Below are positions 35,952 to 49,300 of a stretch of 64,000 nt of DNA, piece after piece. Below the pieces are notes generated by a model that worked only from the letters and a program-made list of their open reading frames with translations, did not search any database and had not been told where the DNA came from. Positions within the stretch are counted from its first letter, which is position 1, and each line of letters opens with the position of its first letter. Made by a program: the position numbers and the translations under genes. The DNA comes from Toxoplasma gondii ME49 (Eukaryota; Apicomplexa; Conoidasida; Eucoccidiorida; Sarcocystidae): NCBI RefSeq assembly GCF_000006565.2, contig NC_031479.1, positions 6,384,885-6,448,884 of the forward strand, given 5' to 3'.

Positions 35952-38900
35952 CGGCACAAACACAGTGACGCGTGACCACTTCAGAGAAGTAAAGTATATA
36001 CAGCCTCCCAAGATGGACTTCTGCGATGCAGCACGGTCATTTCTTCGAAACCGTGAAGGCGCAGCTGAAAGAAACCGGGGTGCGGGCCACAATAGGACGT
36101 TGCCCAGAACAGCCACATCTTGGCAGATCCGGATGTATGTCGATGTGTTGGCTACAAGCGACGCTGCATCGCACATCCGCAAAGGCAGTCACGCGTCTCT
36201 TTTTTTGTTATTTAGACACTGTGGTCTATTGCGCCAATCCGATGCCAGCCAACAAAGATTCGTGGGCATCCAAGCTTTTTCGAAAAGCACTTGCTGCTGT
36301 CCGCCGTTCCCTGGACGAATATCACATCTTTGAAGAGTGGCTCTGCCATCTAACGAAAACAGAAATGAGTGCGGTGAAAAACTGTAGATCTTGTTTGTTT
36401 GTTTGGTAAGACGCTCTCCGAAGGTGAAACTGGTAGTCAGTGTATGGCACGTGGGTGCTGGTTTTTCGGAAATGGAACAGAAAATCGCCAAACGGACTTT
36501 TGCCAAGCACCTATTTTCAAGAAAAGACCAAGAAAACGGACGTTTCGAAACGCGGGTGTTCAAGAAGGGTAACGCTGCCGATTTTTATTTGCCAGGCTGC
36601 TCCAAAGAGCAGATGCACACCACAGGGATTGCTGCAACAGAAGCACAAACGCTGCAGCGTAGAAGCAGCCCGGTTGCGTCTTTTTCATGCAGACACGAGC
36701 AAACTTATCGCTCGCTGGTAGCTATTGCGCGAAATGTCTCCCTGTCATAGAGTTGCCTAAACAAGGTCAGATGACTACCTACGTGGCACACAATCTCTCA
36801 CAACTGCTCCAGATGTTTGGCCTGCGTCCCTGCTGTCACTTGCTCGGAACACATGCACAGACGAGACTGCCCTCCAGTAAGCCAGGACCTGTACTCTGCG
36901 CGCCTTTGTCGGGGGGCTTCCTGCCGAAAAGTTTCAAGGCACCACAACAAACGGGCTTGCAAGGCGCGGAGGACTTCGTTTTCGCGTTGACAGTACACAG
37001 AAGCTGAAAACCGTCGCTTGGTGTGTTGCATTAAATAGTGGCAACTCCAGAAAATGCCGGTGACAGCTCCTTCAAGGGTGTCTTTGCGAAGCGAGAGACA
37101 GTGTGTAGGACGCCTGCAGCATTCGTCGCGCTCTCCTTCGTTCTCTATTTGACCAGCCACCGCATCATTGAATGGAACCAAGATTCCGCTGGCGAAACCC
37201 ATTTCATTCCTACTGACTCCCAGCTCTCCAATCTGGTCAACTAAACTTTTTATAGTTAGCCTGAACCCTGTTCCTCCCCGGCAGGTAGAACGCCTTCGAG
37301 AGCTGAAATCGAGAAAGACCCGATCTGCAACGAGTCTTCCCTCTACTGCGTGCCAGCCGTGGTAACAATGTAGATTGCAAATGCGCCAAGAATGCTCACC
37401 GACAGGGCTGGTAGAGACTATGTCTGAGGGTTGCCTGAAAACTGTAAGAAAGACGAGACTGCTGCGGTACCTCATCTGCCCGTAGAGGACATAACCGTCC
37501 CAGATTCCGCAGACCACCAAGGAAATGACTCCGATGGTATATTGTTATTCTTTACAACACAGCCGTTGGCAATGGGCATCCGTTCCAAAGCTTTCCATCC
37601 GGCAAGGATCACTGTGTTGCCCCTCGAGATATGTGCGTATCAGCTAGCTGCACTGTCATTTAACTATTTCGAGATAGAATCGCGATTCGAAAAGCTGCTA
37701 TGTCGCCCGCTGATTAATTCTGTTTTCAATCCGTGGAGGCGATACGACAGAGCTCGTCTCCTCGGGTGTGACCTCTTCGACAGCATTCACGATGGCCTCT
37801 CATAGCGTCCTAATCTGGCATGCGGAACAGTCCGTAGTCCAGCACAGTACTCAGATGATCTTAGCTGAACACAGATGCGATTCAGCAAATATCGGAGAAA
37901 CTGTTTTCCCTTTATTGAAACACGGCACAATGCACCGAACTGTCGGTGAGAATACTAGACACGACAAAACATTTAGAGGGGCAAGCGATTAGGGACCTGA
38001 TCCCTGGGATGTTGTAGACATGCAAAGATGCATTCTCACCTAAAAGTCATCTGCTACGTCTATGTGATGCATTCTGACTCTTCTCGCAACATTTTCTTCC
38101 AACGAGTGGCGCACGGGTGAAAGATGAGAAGACCCACGATTTACCGGGACTAGAGGAAGACACGAGATTTGAATGGGGCGTGACTGGGTCAAGGCTAAAT
38201 GCACATCCTGGACGCACAGCAAGGAAGGCCTGAAAGATTAATTGTACGTCGAATCGGACTTCTGCTGGCATATTACTTTCAAATGGAGTACGTGCAGAGT
38301 TTCTTGTCGATGAGGCGCTTTGTTGCCGTAAAACGTGTGCATACAACCGGTTACACAGAGCAGCGAGCTTCCGTACTTCCCAGGCTGCCATGACTTCTAA
38401 ACGGTAGAAAATAACGGACTGTTCTTGACGTATCGTTTCTCCTTCACTATGCTGCCTACACTAGGAAGTCCGTCGCATTGTATTTGGTAAGTGTTTGCTA
38501 TTATCCTAAATTCATTTTCCCCGAGGTCGTTGTTTTGCTTGGCTGTCACCGAAAGGGCGACAACTCAAGAAATCCCGGAAGCCGGAATAAACAAAAATAA
38601 CGAACTCACACCGACTTCTTCTTGAGGTCGCCGACAATCGTCGCTCAACCCTAGCTCCGTAGTGCATGAACCGCTACATCCACCAAGCTGATCCCTCAGA
38701 ATTACTTACATCTAAGGACTGACATAGCGAGCGAAATATCGCAAGCCATGCCATATGCGAAGCGTTCAGTCATACGGGGTACGGCCAGAAGGCGGCATAT
38801 CCCGACGGTATCTTGTTAAAATTAAGGCCAGGAGCAAAGAACTACACAGGGGAAACTAGTGAACGCCAAAAAGTGAGACGACGTGTCGGCCCTAGTGCAT

Positions 38901-39590
38901 CGAACCATGGACACCAATCTCTGTGCTTTGGCAAGAACAATTGACTGCGAGGGAACTGGTTTCGTGAGAAGTGGCTGTACAACCCTAGTACGTGGAAGTT
39001 AAATCACTAAGCCGCGAGTGTGGAACGATTCGGGTACGGCTCTCGCAGATGCGCTGCTGTAGTGTGCCTACCTATTTAGCTTGTAGCAAAAGTTCTCAGC
39101 ATGAAGAATGCCTTCTCTTTAGTTTACCGTATCACCCCAAGTGTACAGGGCCGACAGAGATTACGTATCGGCTCGGCATTCGATAATAGGGAGCGACGGG
39201 CGGCTCATAGTGCATTAACTCCAGTATGTCACACGACTCCCAAAATGCCTGTGGGAACAAAAATTCCTATTCCATAGAATCGGGACTCAGGAATCACCCT
39301 CCTCCATTGGGCACGTTAAGGAATCCACTTCACAAATACAGGACGCGGTCAGTCTCGGTGAACCCTCCGCACGTGCGTAGGGGGATAGACTGTTTTATAA
39401 TTCAGCGTACGAGCTCTGTAGATCACTGTAAACTACGTCCCAACAAAAATAAGAACCACAGCCCTTCTGCTGTAGCGTCTGACGGGGAACCACTTGCACT
39501 CGTCTACAGCTGCTCACTCCACCTTTTCGGAGTCTCCGGCGCCGCTTCAGGCACCACCGAGATTGGGAAGGATCTGTTCTTTTAACCGCC
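35952..39590. other. Intergenic stretch with one long unexplained minus frame
   Basis: 3.6 kb between the start of the TMEM245-like gene and the stop of the next gene. It should hold the promoter of the former. The only remarkable item is an open minus-strand frame of about 240 codons at 36798-37520, listed under findings. The part 38400-39590 shows only short frames and a lower GC content. Confidence 0.45.
36798..37520 (-). other. Open reading frame, about 240 codons, status unknown
   Basis: This frame stays open for 723 bases in a stretch where most frames close within 100 codons. It opens with TTG rather than ATG, so it would have to be an internal exon or start at a later ATG (MRYRSSLVF). 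The translation is Arg- and Cys-rich, with no domain I know. The complementary strand has shorter frames over the same bases. It may be a real exon, a decayed element or chance. Confidence 0.2.
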
Positions 39591-42329
39591 TTACTTCCAC
39601 CCCCACACGTGACCTTTGAGGTTGCCTTCCCCCTGCCGTGACCTGTGTTTCCCTGGCCGTTCTGCCCCTTCGAGAGCCTGCGGAGCTGCCTCTCTTTGTT
39701 GAACAGGGGGCTCGAAGTTAGTGCGCTCGGGCGCTCGGGTGGCGACTGGCAGCGCCATTTCCCCTTGCCTCGACGGTTCACTGTCGCTTTCTTCCTCTTC
39801 GACTGGGAAGTGGCTCCTGTCGTGAGCGTAGAACGGCGCCTTGTTAGGTGTGGACAGACCCTCATCGACCCAAGGGCGTTCTCTTCGGACAACCCCGGCA
39901 TTCTGAGGGTTTTGCGCAGCCCAAAACGCATGCGCTGTCGCCCGATTCACAGCCTCTGCGTCCGCCACTTCGCCGCGCACAAAACCGGGCCTGACTGTTG
40001 GTACCCTGAACTCGAGTCGCTTGGGTGTCGCTTCCGGTCCGTAGTTCTCATGGAACCGCCTCTGCGCTCCGACTCCATAGACACCCTGCGGCTCCCACTC
40101 ATTGAAGGGCCGGCCTCCGTTAGAATGCGGAGTGTTCGGCAAGACCATCCCTGGAGCTGCAAAACGCTCGTGTCGCCCCTGTCGTGCACCCCCGAAGGCA
40201 CCTTCTGTTAGAACGCCCCCCACTGGGTTGCGGCCACGGATGCCTACGAAGGGCGCCCCCCGGGACGGCGCGCGCTTCAGCTCGGACGCAGCGATAGACT
40301 CTCTCTCCTCTGAGAAAACCGGGGACCAGCGCCTCTGCGGGACCTCATCCACTCTTCCCTTAGGCTGCATTCTGTACGAGTCGTGACGTGCGTCTCCCAG
40401 CCCAGGGCCCTCTGGCACTAAGCCTCGGGGATCTGAAGGACGCGGCCACTCCGGGATCAAATCTTCGTCACTTTCTTCCTCCGAGAATTGATCGAGTTGT
40501 CCGAGTCCCCAATGGTCCGCCTTCGCAGCTCTCACTGCGCGTTCGCTGGCTTGAGGATGGACCCCTGACACTTGCGGTTCACGCCGGGCGGCAGTCAATG
40601 ACGCCGCTCGACGGGAAGCGTGTTCTTCAGCATGCACTCTCTCAACCCGGAACTCGCGTGCATGCGCCGCGGCTCTTTTTTCTTGACCTGCGTCCCTTCC
40701 CTTCCTCGCTTGCCTTGAAGCGCCTGCTCCAACAGCCGGTTCGGAGGCCATCACAAGTTGTTCCCTCCTCTCCGACGCTAGCGCCCGGTTGTCCACTTGC
40801 CGCGCTCGCACTCCTGCAGCCTCTCGTATCTCCTTCTGTCTGTTCCCCTCTGCTTCGGAGTGTGCGTCTTTGACTGGGACGCCGTGTTCGACTGCGCCTG
40901 CGCCCTCGGTGTCCACCTTCCTTCGTTGGTCGCCTTCAGCCGCATCGCTCATACCCTTCTGACTCTCCCGGTTTTCCACACGACTCGCTGGCTTCTGCTC
41001 CGGTGACGTTTCCAAAGGAGATACCCGGCTTTTCACCTTGGACTCACTCGCAGTTGAGAGATCCGACGATTCCGGTAGAGTTGGTGCATGCGCTTCTAAG
41101 TCACTCTTCGGAGCTCCCTGCTGCTCCCCCGATAGAGGGCTTTCGGTCGCGAAGGTACTCTCAGGCGCAGGGACGCTTGAAGCGACACTCGGTTTCGGTG
41201 TCGCTGTCTCCGTGTCTTTCAGCTCACTCACGGAAGGAGGCGTCTGAGACATGTCCGGCGTGCTTTGTGGAGGGACGCTGTCTTTGTGCGACGATTCCTT
41301 CGTCTCTTCTGTCGCGCCTGGTTCCCCGTCTACCGCTTCTTGGGACGCGGAGGCCTCTTGCGAACCTGGAGAAGGCGACGAACTCGAGGTGGTGCTAGCA
41401 CTGGGTGCAGCAGGCGACCCGACCGCTGCCTGCCCGCCTGCAGCAGGAGCGACTACCTCGGGCTTGACAACTGAAGTTTTGTGAACCGTCGGTACCTTCT
41501 CATCGATGCCTCGTTCTGCACGGCTCTGAGGATCGCCTTCGTTGTCCGGTTTATCCACCACAGGTGCCTCGTCACTTGAGACAGGAGGCACCGGCTCCCT
41601 AGCTCCAGCGGATTGCTGGTCTAGCACGACGTGCAAGTCTCCAGACTGGGAAGATGTGGCTGGAACTGCCATCCACCTCCACAAAACCACCAGCCAAAGG
41701 CAGACGAGCAGCAGTAAGATCACAACAACGAAGCGGCCCTGTACTCCACACACAGCATACAGACAGGGGCGCTGTTCACAGGTTCTCTGAACTCCAACGC
41801 CTCGGGAAGCGCCTTCCCTGAAGATGCCAGCGACAGTGCATGCGATCGACGTACGCTGAGGCACACTCCCGTTCACGTATTTTCTTAAACGCCTAGCACT
41901 ACGTAGAGCTCGACAACGGAAAAGCTGTCCAGGCGCCACTGGTATGCCGGCCGGATCGCCGCGTACGGCCCGCTCTTCGTTGCGGGTCCCCACCCGAGTG
42001 CTCGCATTGGTTTTGGCTGTTTGTGCCTAGGAAAGCAGAGTGTGTGACGACTTTCACCTTGGCGCTTCTGGTGGAATGCCGCGCTACACAAACGCTGCTC
42101 GTCCACTGATTCCTGCACTTACTGTTCGGCTTAGCCGCCTCCGTCGCTTCCCCCTTTTCCTCGTGGGTTGTCCACCGCGAGAGCTGTTCAGTTTCTGCTG
42201 GGTACCATCCGCACTTGAGCTGGACTTGCGGCTGTAGTTGGGAAGAGAGCCACTCGCGTTGCCCGAGCTGACGCCGCTTCGGCTGTAAAGCGGGAGGGAG
42301 TCGGGACGCCATATTCCGCCAGTTACCAT
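39591..42329 (-). CDS. Single-pass membrane protein with long disordered region, 880 residues
   Basis: Two exons, 42123-42329 and 39591-42026, are joined by a short phase-0 intron with donor GTAAGT and acceptor CTTTCCTAG. The ATG stands in GCTCAAATGG, a good start context. Residues 1-69 are polar and end in a basic block, KRGKRRRRLSRT, at the splice junction. There is no N-terminal signal peptide. A strong membrane helix (VVVILLLLVCLWLVVLWRW) lies near residues 165-185, with basic residues before it, as expected for a type II signal anchor. The remaining 690 residues are disordered: Pro/Ser/Thr/Glu-rich first, then Arg/Glu/Ala-rich, and finally Pro/Arg-rich segments such as ERPWVDEGLSTPNKAPFY. 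Proteins of this plan in coccidia include dense granule and other secretory proteins, but I cannot assign a family. A nearby in-frame GTG at 41993 is not a start, because the frame enters from the upstream exon. Confidence 0.78.
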
Positions 42330-44927
42330 TTGAGCGAGGGCAGCGACGCAACACGAATAGGCGAAAAGGCAGGACGGAGTTACCCCGAGCCGCTCCACCA
42401 ATCAGCGAAACGTCGGCAAAGGCTCGCGGCATTCCCCTTTGGCACTGAACAGCGCACGTGCAGTGGCACGGAAAGTTGACAGTTCCCAGTTGGTCACCCC
42501 ACACCCAACAGTGCTTTCGCAGCTTGGTCGAACGCATCCACGCTTTGTGCGGACTGAGAGACCGGTCATTTCAAGACCGAACACAGAGAATGTTTCTGAG
42601 GCAGCGCGAGACGAGGGACGGCGTTTTCTTGTTTGACTACACCGGGATGTTCGCCGGCAAATCGCTCAGACAGTGTCAACATATCCGAGTCATGTGCAGC
42701 ACTGAGTTGCCGTCGTTCGGTGGCAGACGTGACATGCTACTGGGACTGCAAAGCGACTCAGACCGAGGAGCATAGAATTTCGGTGCCAGGAGACGGAACA
42801 AATTGTTACCCGTTGGCGGCGAGTGTAGACATGACGCAATTAGGTACTGAAAAAGCGCTTCTGTGGCAGAACGCTAGACTAGAAGTCAGTGTTCGAACTG
42901 TAAGCAAAAAGAATGGCGAAAAAGGGAGACAGGTCAACTGCAGCTGCCGAATCGACGCATGCCGGGAAAAACTGCTGTTGGTCACTTCCGTAGATACGAC
43001 AGCGTCCTTCCTGTAGGGCTGCATGCGCATGTGCTGTGCGAGTTGCGTGGCAGCCCTCGAGAGCTGTGAGAAAACGTACAGAAAACCCTTATTTTCTTTG
43101 GAAACCTTTAAAAAGCTCTATAGTCGAACCGACATTGAGGCAGAGAAAGCTGAGAAAGATGAAACTTCCAGCGCAGACAAGTGCCAATTGAAGAGCTAAA
43201 CGCCAAATGCCTTTTGTAGGTGGCTGTCTGCTCGACCAAGCAGCCAACGGCGTTAGCATTCAGTTGATAACAATGCCTACCGGCTTTTTCATCTGGTCAC
43301 ATTTGATTCTGGGCGTAAGCTCGATCCTCGCAGATGTCATGTCCTGCTCGGGATGGTTGAAGTGTGGCTCCTATTTGCATAACACACTGTTGAAGCTTTG
43401 AGTGTGCCACGTTGTCTCGGTTGAGCGCGGTCTTGGAACCTTGGCATGTTTTTATGGGAGAGACAGACGTTCTTGAAGGCTTTCGCTGTTTCAAAAGCTT
43501 GCTACTAAAGGGCTGGCGGCTTAAACTAGGAAATGCGAAGTTGGGACGAAGGGGTAGAAGACGGAAACCAAGGTAAGTCGGATCACAGAGTGCCTGCGAC
43601 GCAGCATCGCGGAACAGCCACTTCGACTCTGGTTACAACAGTACTGCACGCGGTCCGTGTGGTCCATATGGACGTTAATCAAGCAGCTTTCTTCGCATGT
43701 TCGATTTCCGTTGTAGCGGCAGACTTCCAGCGGTTCCGATTACTCAGAACAGTTTTGAATACGACTCTGTGGCACTGTCTTACTGCGTACACATCATACA
43801 CCCCCTGCAGAATTAGGAAGAAGATATGGGATCCTGAAAGGGGCCTCAGTTCCCTTTTCAGGACATAAAAAACGCTCGCCATCTCGCCATTGCTGGGCAA
43901 GCACGAGTAGCGGCCCCGGCTACAGCCTTAGCGTACCGTTCATAGCAAGCCGTGCTTGGTTCCACACGAACGCGGGTTGTCCATGTCTACGTTTCACCTT
44001 GTGAATCTTCACTCCCTACAATCAAGCGGGTCTAAGAAAATGCTTTCAGGTGCGACGATGTGATGGGTTCCGTCGACGAAGTGAGAAGGGGAACCTTCCA
44101 TTTTAAAGCGTACTGCGATTTCGTTCTCTGTGGCAATGACTTCAGAAGCGTCATAAAAAAGCTGACGCTCGGAAACAAGTCCGTGCAGGTTGATAGAGTA
44201 GATTTTGAAGGGCTTGAAAAAGTACACCTCAGTATCACCTAACACCCAATGAGGTGTTTCTTCCGAGGATTCCACGAAAACATCCACCATCCGCACACGC
44301 ATCGTACCCAAACGCTATATATCTTCAGTGAGCAAAGAGGAAAGACGAGAGACGCAGTCTTCATATTGCGAATATCAGCAACGGAACTTCCATTTACCCT
44401 TCACATCCACTTCATGCGACTATCCAGCAACTGACACAGTGCAGCACAGAATGCAGCGCCTTGTGTCGAAACTGTGCTCGTTTTTGTAAACAGCAGTACG
44501 AGGCTGTGGATCTCTCAAGGGAAATGTTCTGCCGGTGAGTTTTCTTTTTGAGCCGAATGTTGGTGCGCCACACCAATCCATTCTCAGACGAGCCACTCTC
44601 GAATGCTCGTCCCATTGTATGAAGGCTCCCCCTCGGTAATGGGGTGGCAGATAACGGTTCTGCCATCTCGGCGATAAGAACCGGTTACTTCTACGAGGGA
44701 AACCTCAGCTCCTTCTCTAATACACAAATATCGGCCGGTCCACGGTCCGCCTCGAGCTAGACTTCCACACTAAATTCTTTTGTTCTTTACCCCCACGCGC
44801 AGCACCACGGGGCCTGCAGTTAATGGACGCACCACAAAACACCGTTTGTCCTCGGGCTATCTGGAGTGCATTCGCGGTTATCTAGCAGCCCTTCATTCTA
44901 TTACTTCTGAGAATTCTCATCTATGTT
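42330..44927. other. Intergenic stretch
   Basis: 2.6 kb between gene 7's start and gene 8's stop. Plus-strand frames at 42458-42775 and 42633-43016 lack splice partners. A minus frame at 44009-44302 (98 codons from an ATG) is described as a finding. I see nothing else. Confidence 0.45.
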
Positions 44928-46332
44928 CTATGGTGACGTTCCGGCTGCTTCTTGGCTGGTCCGCTCCAAGTCAGGTGCTGAGGTATCTGCAGCCGACTCC
45001 GATGCTGCTTTGACCGGAGGCGAAGTAGCCTCTGATGCTCCGGTCTTCTCTGAGTCATCCTGGAGAACAGCACAGACACACAGGTTCCTTGACACTCCAG
45101 TGGCACGCATACAGACGAGCTGTTCCCCGTCCTGCCGTAAAGTCGCAGGAAACGAAAATGTACTCTTGGCCGACGCGTGAGGGAACAGGCCGTAAGGACG
45201 CCGGTAGTCCGGAGAACTCTAGCTCGTGGGAATTTTCCACAGCATGCAGTGGCGACCGGTTGTCAGACTCAACAGCCACCGAGCAAGGGTGATATGTGGG
45301 AGAGCGAGCTATCTAAAAGCAATGCAAGCCATTACGATGAAATGGTGAAGGGTATTTTGCCACCGAAATCGGCTTCAGCCACTGCTCCACGGGTCTACGA
45401 GTTCGCCACGCAATTTCCTGTGGAAGCAAGTGTTCCAGCTAGCATGCTACAACCACGCCTACCTTTGAGCGCGGTGTTTATACCTGCACGGTTGTGAAGT
45501 ATGTGTGGCGGTAACTCGCAGCACAGGCAAGAATTCTTCACCCCTTAGGTCGAAGTCTTGCCACTGTCAGGGCTTTGGAGAGTTCAGAGACACTTACTTG
45601 TCTCGAAGCGTGAATGATAGACATCGCCACCGCTGGAAGGCGTGGCATTCCTACGCCAACGACGCGGAGCGACCCTGTGGTGGCCGCGAAGATCCCAAGA
45701 GGGTGAGGGAAATATGTGAAGTTCCCTGGGGTTTGGGGTGTCCATCCTTTCTGGTCCCCAGACTGCGTGTTAGAAACTGCCGTCATCCGCTCCTTCAACG
45801 ATGAACACACTGAGTCCGCCTCCTCCTGGGACAGGTTCACTAGTTGCTCAGCGAGCCACCTGACCTTTGGGGAGTACGGCCGCCGCGAATTGCTCTTCGC
45901 CTGCGGATCTTTTTCCGCAGCCGTCTTCATGGACCGGCCTTGACAGAAGTGCAGAGCGAGAAGAGGTAGCTGGCCGGATACAAAGGAACCGCTCCACAGT
46001 GGAGGGGAAGCCAGCAACGCGGAGGCCCAGGCGCAGGAGTCAACAGAGCCACGGGTCGACGGCGACGACCTTGGCACAGCCACGCCACTGTGGACAAAAC
46101 ATGCGGCCGACTGTGCGTGAGATCCCGACGTCTGAAGTCCAGTGGGTGTTTGCGACGGTCCTTTTTGCCGACAAGTTCCCATCACAAAACGGGGCAGGGT
46201 TTCGGAGAGTCGCCCCACCCCGTGGAGGCTGACCGACGGGCCATGGCGCTGCCCAGTGTGGAAGGTTGCCCGGCTTCCAGAGGCAGATAAGGCAGGGATG
46301 ATGCACAAGACCTTACGGACGGTCGAACTCAT
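44928..46332 (-). CDS. Probable organelle-targeted protein, about 341 residues, function unknown
   Basis: Exon 45598-46332 starts at an ATG and ends at a strong GTAAGT donor in phase 0. The second exon is most simply 44928-45218, giving SSPDYRRPYG to the stop. A shorter version begins at the very good acceptor TTCTCCAG before DDSEKTG, also in phase 0. The N-terminus (MSSTVRKVLCIIPALSASGSRATFHTG) is basic, Ser-rich and free of acids, as in mitochondrial presequences. Residues 155-183 (PKVRWLAEQLVNLSQEEADS and on) form a helix pair that resembles the dimerisation domain of ribosomal protein bL12. The bL12 C-terminal domain is not present, so this is only a hint. The end is low complexity (TSPPVKAASESAADTSAPD). 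No partner genes nearby. Confidence 0.55.
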
Positions 46333-49300
46333 GGGCGAATGGATCCAGGATTCACTAGAAGACCTAGTTTAAAAAGTGCGTCCGCATAGTGGGACGAAGG
46401 AAGTCAGCGGAATGGGGAGCCTAGTGTGTCCCGCAAAAAGCCACAGCATGGGAAAAAGCTGGGTGACTCGAAGAGGCCTCCGCCATCCAAAGAGGCTGCA
46501 CGAAACTCGACACAACTTTGTCTGTCTTCTTGTGTGGAGGGGAACGCAACTCAGGATGACACTCCGTCATTCAAGCTCGTAGAAATTCCGTATCGGATCA
46601 ACTGCAGGAACTGCCAGTTCGCCAGTCCGCTCTGACGCCTGCGACACTTCGAACTCGTTTATTGATCATGCCAACACACAGAATGCCAAACACACTGCAC
46701 AGCTTTAATAATGCCCGGAAAGGGCCTCAGGTGAACGAACTGCTCCCCAGCTGTTTCACCCGTATGTGTCTACGCCACCGAATGACCTCTGCCTGCGTGA
46801 CCCAGCTTCAAAGATGTCCGCGGAAATGCACACTTCTCTGCTGGACAAAGAGGAAGTCCCAAGCAAAATAAGTTACGCTATGATGAGCGCATCGCTCCAT
46901 CTGCGTTTGCAATCTTTCGCATGCAGTTGCCCCAGAGCCCAGCGAGACAGTAGTCACAATAGCCGCCACCGCCAGTCGAGTCAATCAACCTTTGGATCGA
47001 CGTGTAAAAAAATTGTGTTTCGGATCTCCAGTACAAATCTACGCATGACACGTGCCTTTCCTCGCGCTGCTTCCCTTCCGTATGGCTCGCTGATCAATTC
47101 GCGTTCTGTGGACAGCGAGGCATCGTCGACAGCTGGCGTGTCCGCGTCTCGCGGCTCCCGTTTGAGTCATCACTATCTAGGCATGAGGGGTCTTTGAGAC
47201 ATCGCGCATGATACCGCTTCTGTTACACACTCTAAGTGCAGGTACACCCGCCAACACAGGTGTAAAGTTCCATGCTCTTGTTCGTACATCACTGCACTCT
47301 GTTACAGGGGTCAAAACTGCTATGCCAATCTCACAGTTTCTGCCAGCCGTCGCCGCGTTTCCGCCAACGCATCTCCCTCAGACAAGGAACTATTGATATT
47401 GCTCGCAGCTGACTCAATTAGTATCCTGGAAGGGGAAACTCTGACACTTAGTTACATGAACGGACTATCGGATGAAAAACACAACAGTGGTTAATGTGAT
47501 GCATTTTCTGATCCATTGCTTCGTTTGATATTCCACGCTTAAGCTTTCCATACATAGTACCTGTATGATACCACACTACCTCTATGTCGGTTCATTACAC
47601 CATGGTTATACTGCGCAAGATTAATTTAGGAACAATCGTTTGGTAAGTAGCACAGCGCTGTCTGCCGGCGTAGTGTCACTTCGCCGCTAAAGCGAGAGCT
47701 CGGTTAGCAGATCATATTCATCGTGCCACAGAAAACCCTGTATCCAAACGTTGATATCTCAGTTGTTTTAGATGTAGCAGCAGCTACACTGCTTGACTCG
47801 GACTGACACGTAGCAAGCCACGAAGGCAGATCTGCGATACCAATTGGACCTGTCGACTCCTGGCTCACGCCTGAGGCCAAGCGTTTTGTCCTTGCTCGCT
47901 TATCTCCCAATGGTATAGAGCATCGTCCTATGACAGTGAAAACAATACCAAGTGGCGGCTGGCAGTCTAAGATGAGTGGCGCGACGAAAATACGATTCGA
48001 CGCCTCAGGGAACATGCGCCGGACACATTAAGCGCCAGCCATTTGCGCACACATAAAACCGAAAAGACTGATGAGGAGAGACGCCATCGGGCAAAAGCGC
48101 ACCACACTGAGGTTGGCGGAAATTAAAGCGTAGCCTGATACGCTTGAAAGCTTTCTGCAGGCACATCGGAACCCAGGGGAGGAAGCCGGACAGTTCGAAG
48201 ATGCGGGGTAGCAAAACCAGAACAATTGATGATCTGCCTTACTGTGATCGCGCACGTTTAACATTCGGCCAATACAGTCTCGAAAAAACAGTCTAAAATA
48301 CCCCTACATGGAGAATGCGGTGGCAGAAACACCCGCGGCTGCCCAGCAGCTGAGTCACCGCCCGATGTCGAGTCACCGACCTGCTCAGACCCTTTCAGAT
48401 TCTGTCTAGGGTTCACTAACACAACAACTGGCCAGCATGGGGCCACGACCCTTCGCCTCTGAAAATGAATCCCCTCTGTTTCGGAAAACGATGGGGACTC
48501 ACAGGACTCACCGTCGTGACACCATCTCAAGAAATTACGGGTCAAAGAGTGGCCACGTGGTGTGCTTCTGTGGCACGAAGGAATTCGCTCCGGAGCAAAC
48601 ATGACGGGTAGGGCGCTTGGCACGTAACACACAATGCGTCGCAGTTCAGTCTGCCATGTTGTTACGGCACAAGTGCGCAGATATTAGTATGTTGCTTCGA
48701 CGCCAGGCTCTTTAACAAACGCAAGGAATGATCATCGCAAGTAAAAGGAGGAGACATGTTCAGTTCATGCATTCTGTCGGCCTGTTCCACACAGATAAAA
48801 TGAAAATGATCGGAACAAACCAGCAATTCATCTCGACAACGCAGACACGTTGCACTTTTGGTACACACTTCAGGTATCGCACCATTCGTTGTCTGTGCAG
48901 TGGAAACGCTAATCATTTTGGGTACACATCTACGAAGTGCACCAACATGGTAGCAGGACACCCGTGACCAGCACGGTCTATGCTTTTCCGACTTACACGC
49001 ACTCCGTTGGTGGGAATGATGTTCTCAGAGCTGCCGCGGCCCTTCTACAATCCGCAGTTCGTTTCGTTGACCAATCGTACACCTGTGGTTGGCAGAGCCG
49101 GGTCATTTCGTTCAACCCGTCCCACGAGCCGTCGTTTGCAAGCCAGTTATCTCGTGAATACCTTCGGCGAGAATTCAAGGCATCTATCAGCAAGTAGTTT
49201 GCAATGCAGAACTGTGCCTCCCACTGAAGTACACAGGCCTGCGACATCTGACTACCGTTCGCAGTTCTGTTAAGGCATCCCCACGCCAGATCATTGAAGG

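Noticed and set aside
39591..41993. Single-exon model of gene 7 starting at 41993
   Set aside because: The codon there is GTG. The frame continues upstream to a good acceptor and a first exon with an ATG in strong context at 42329.
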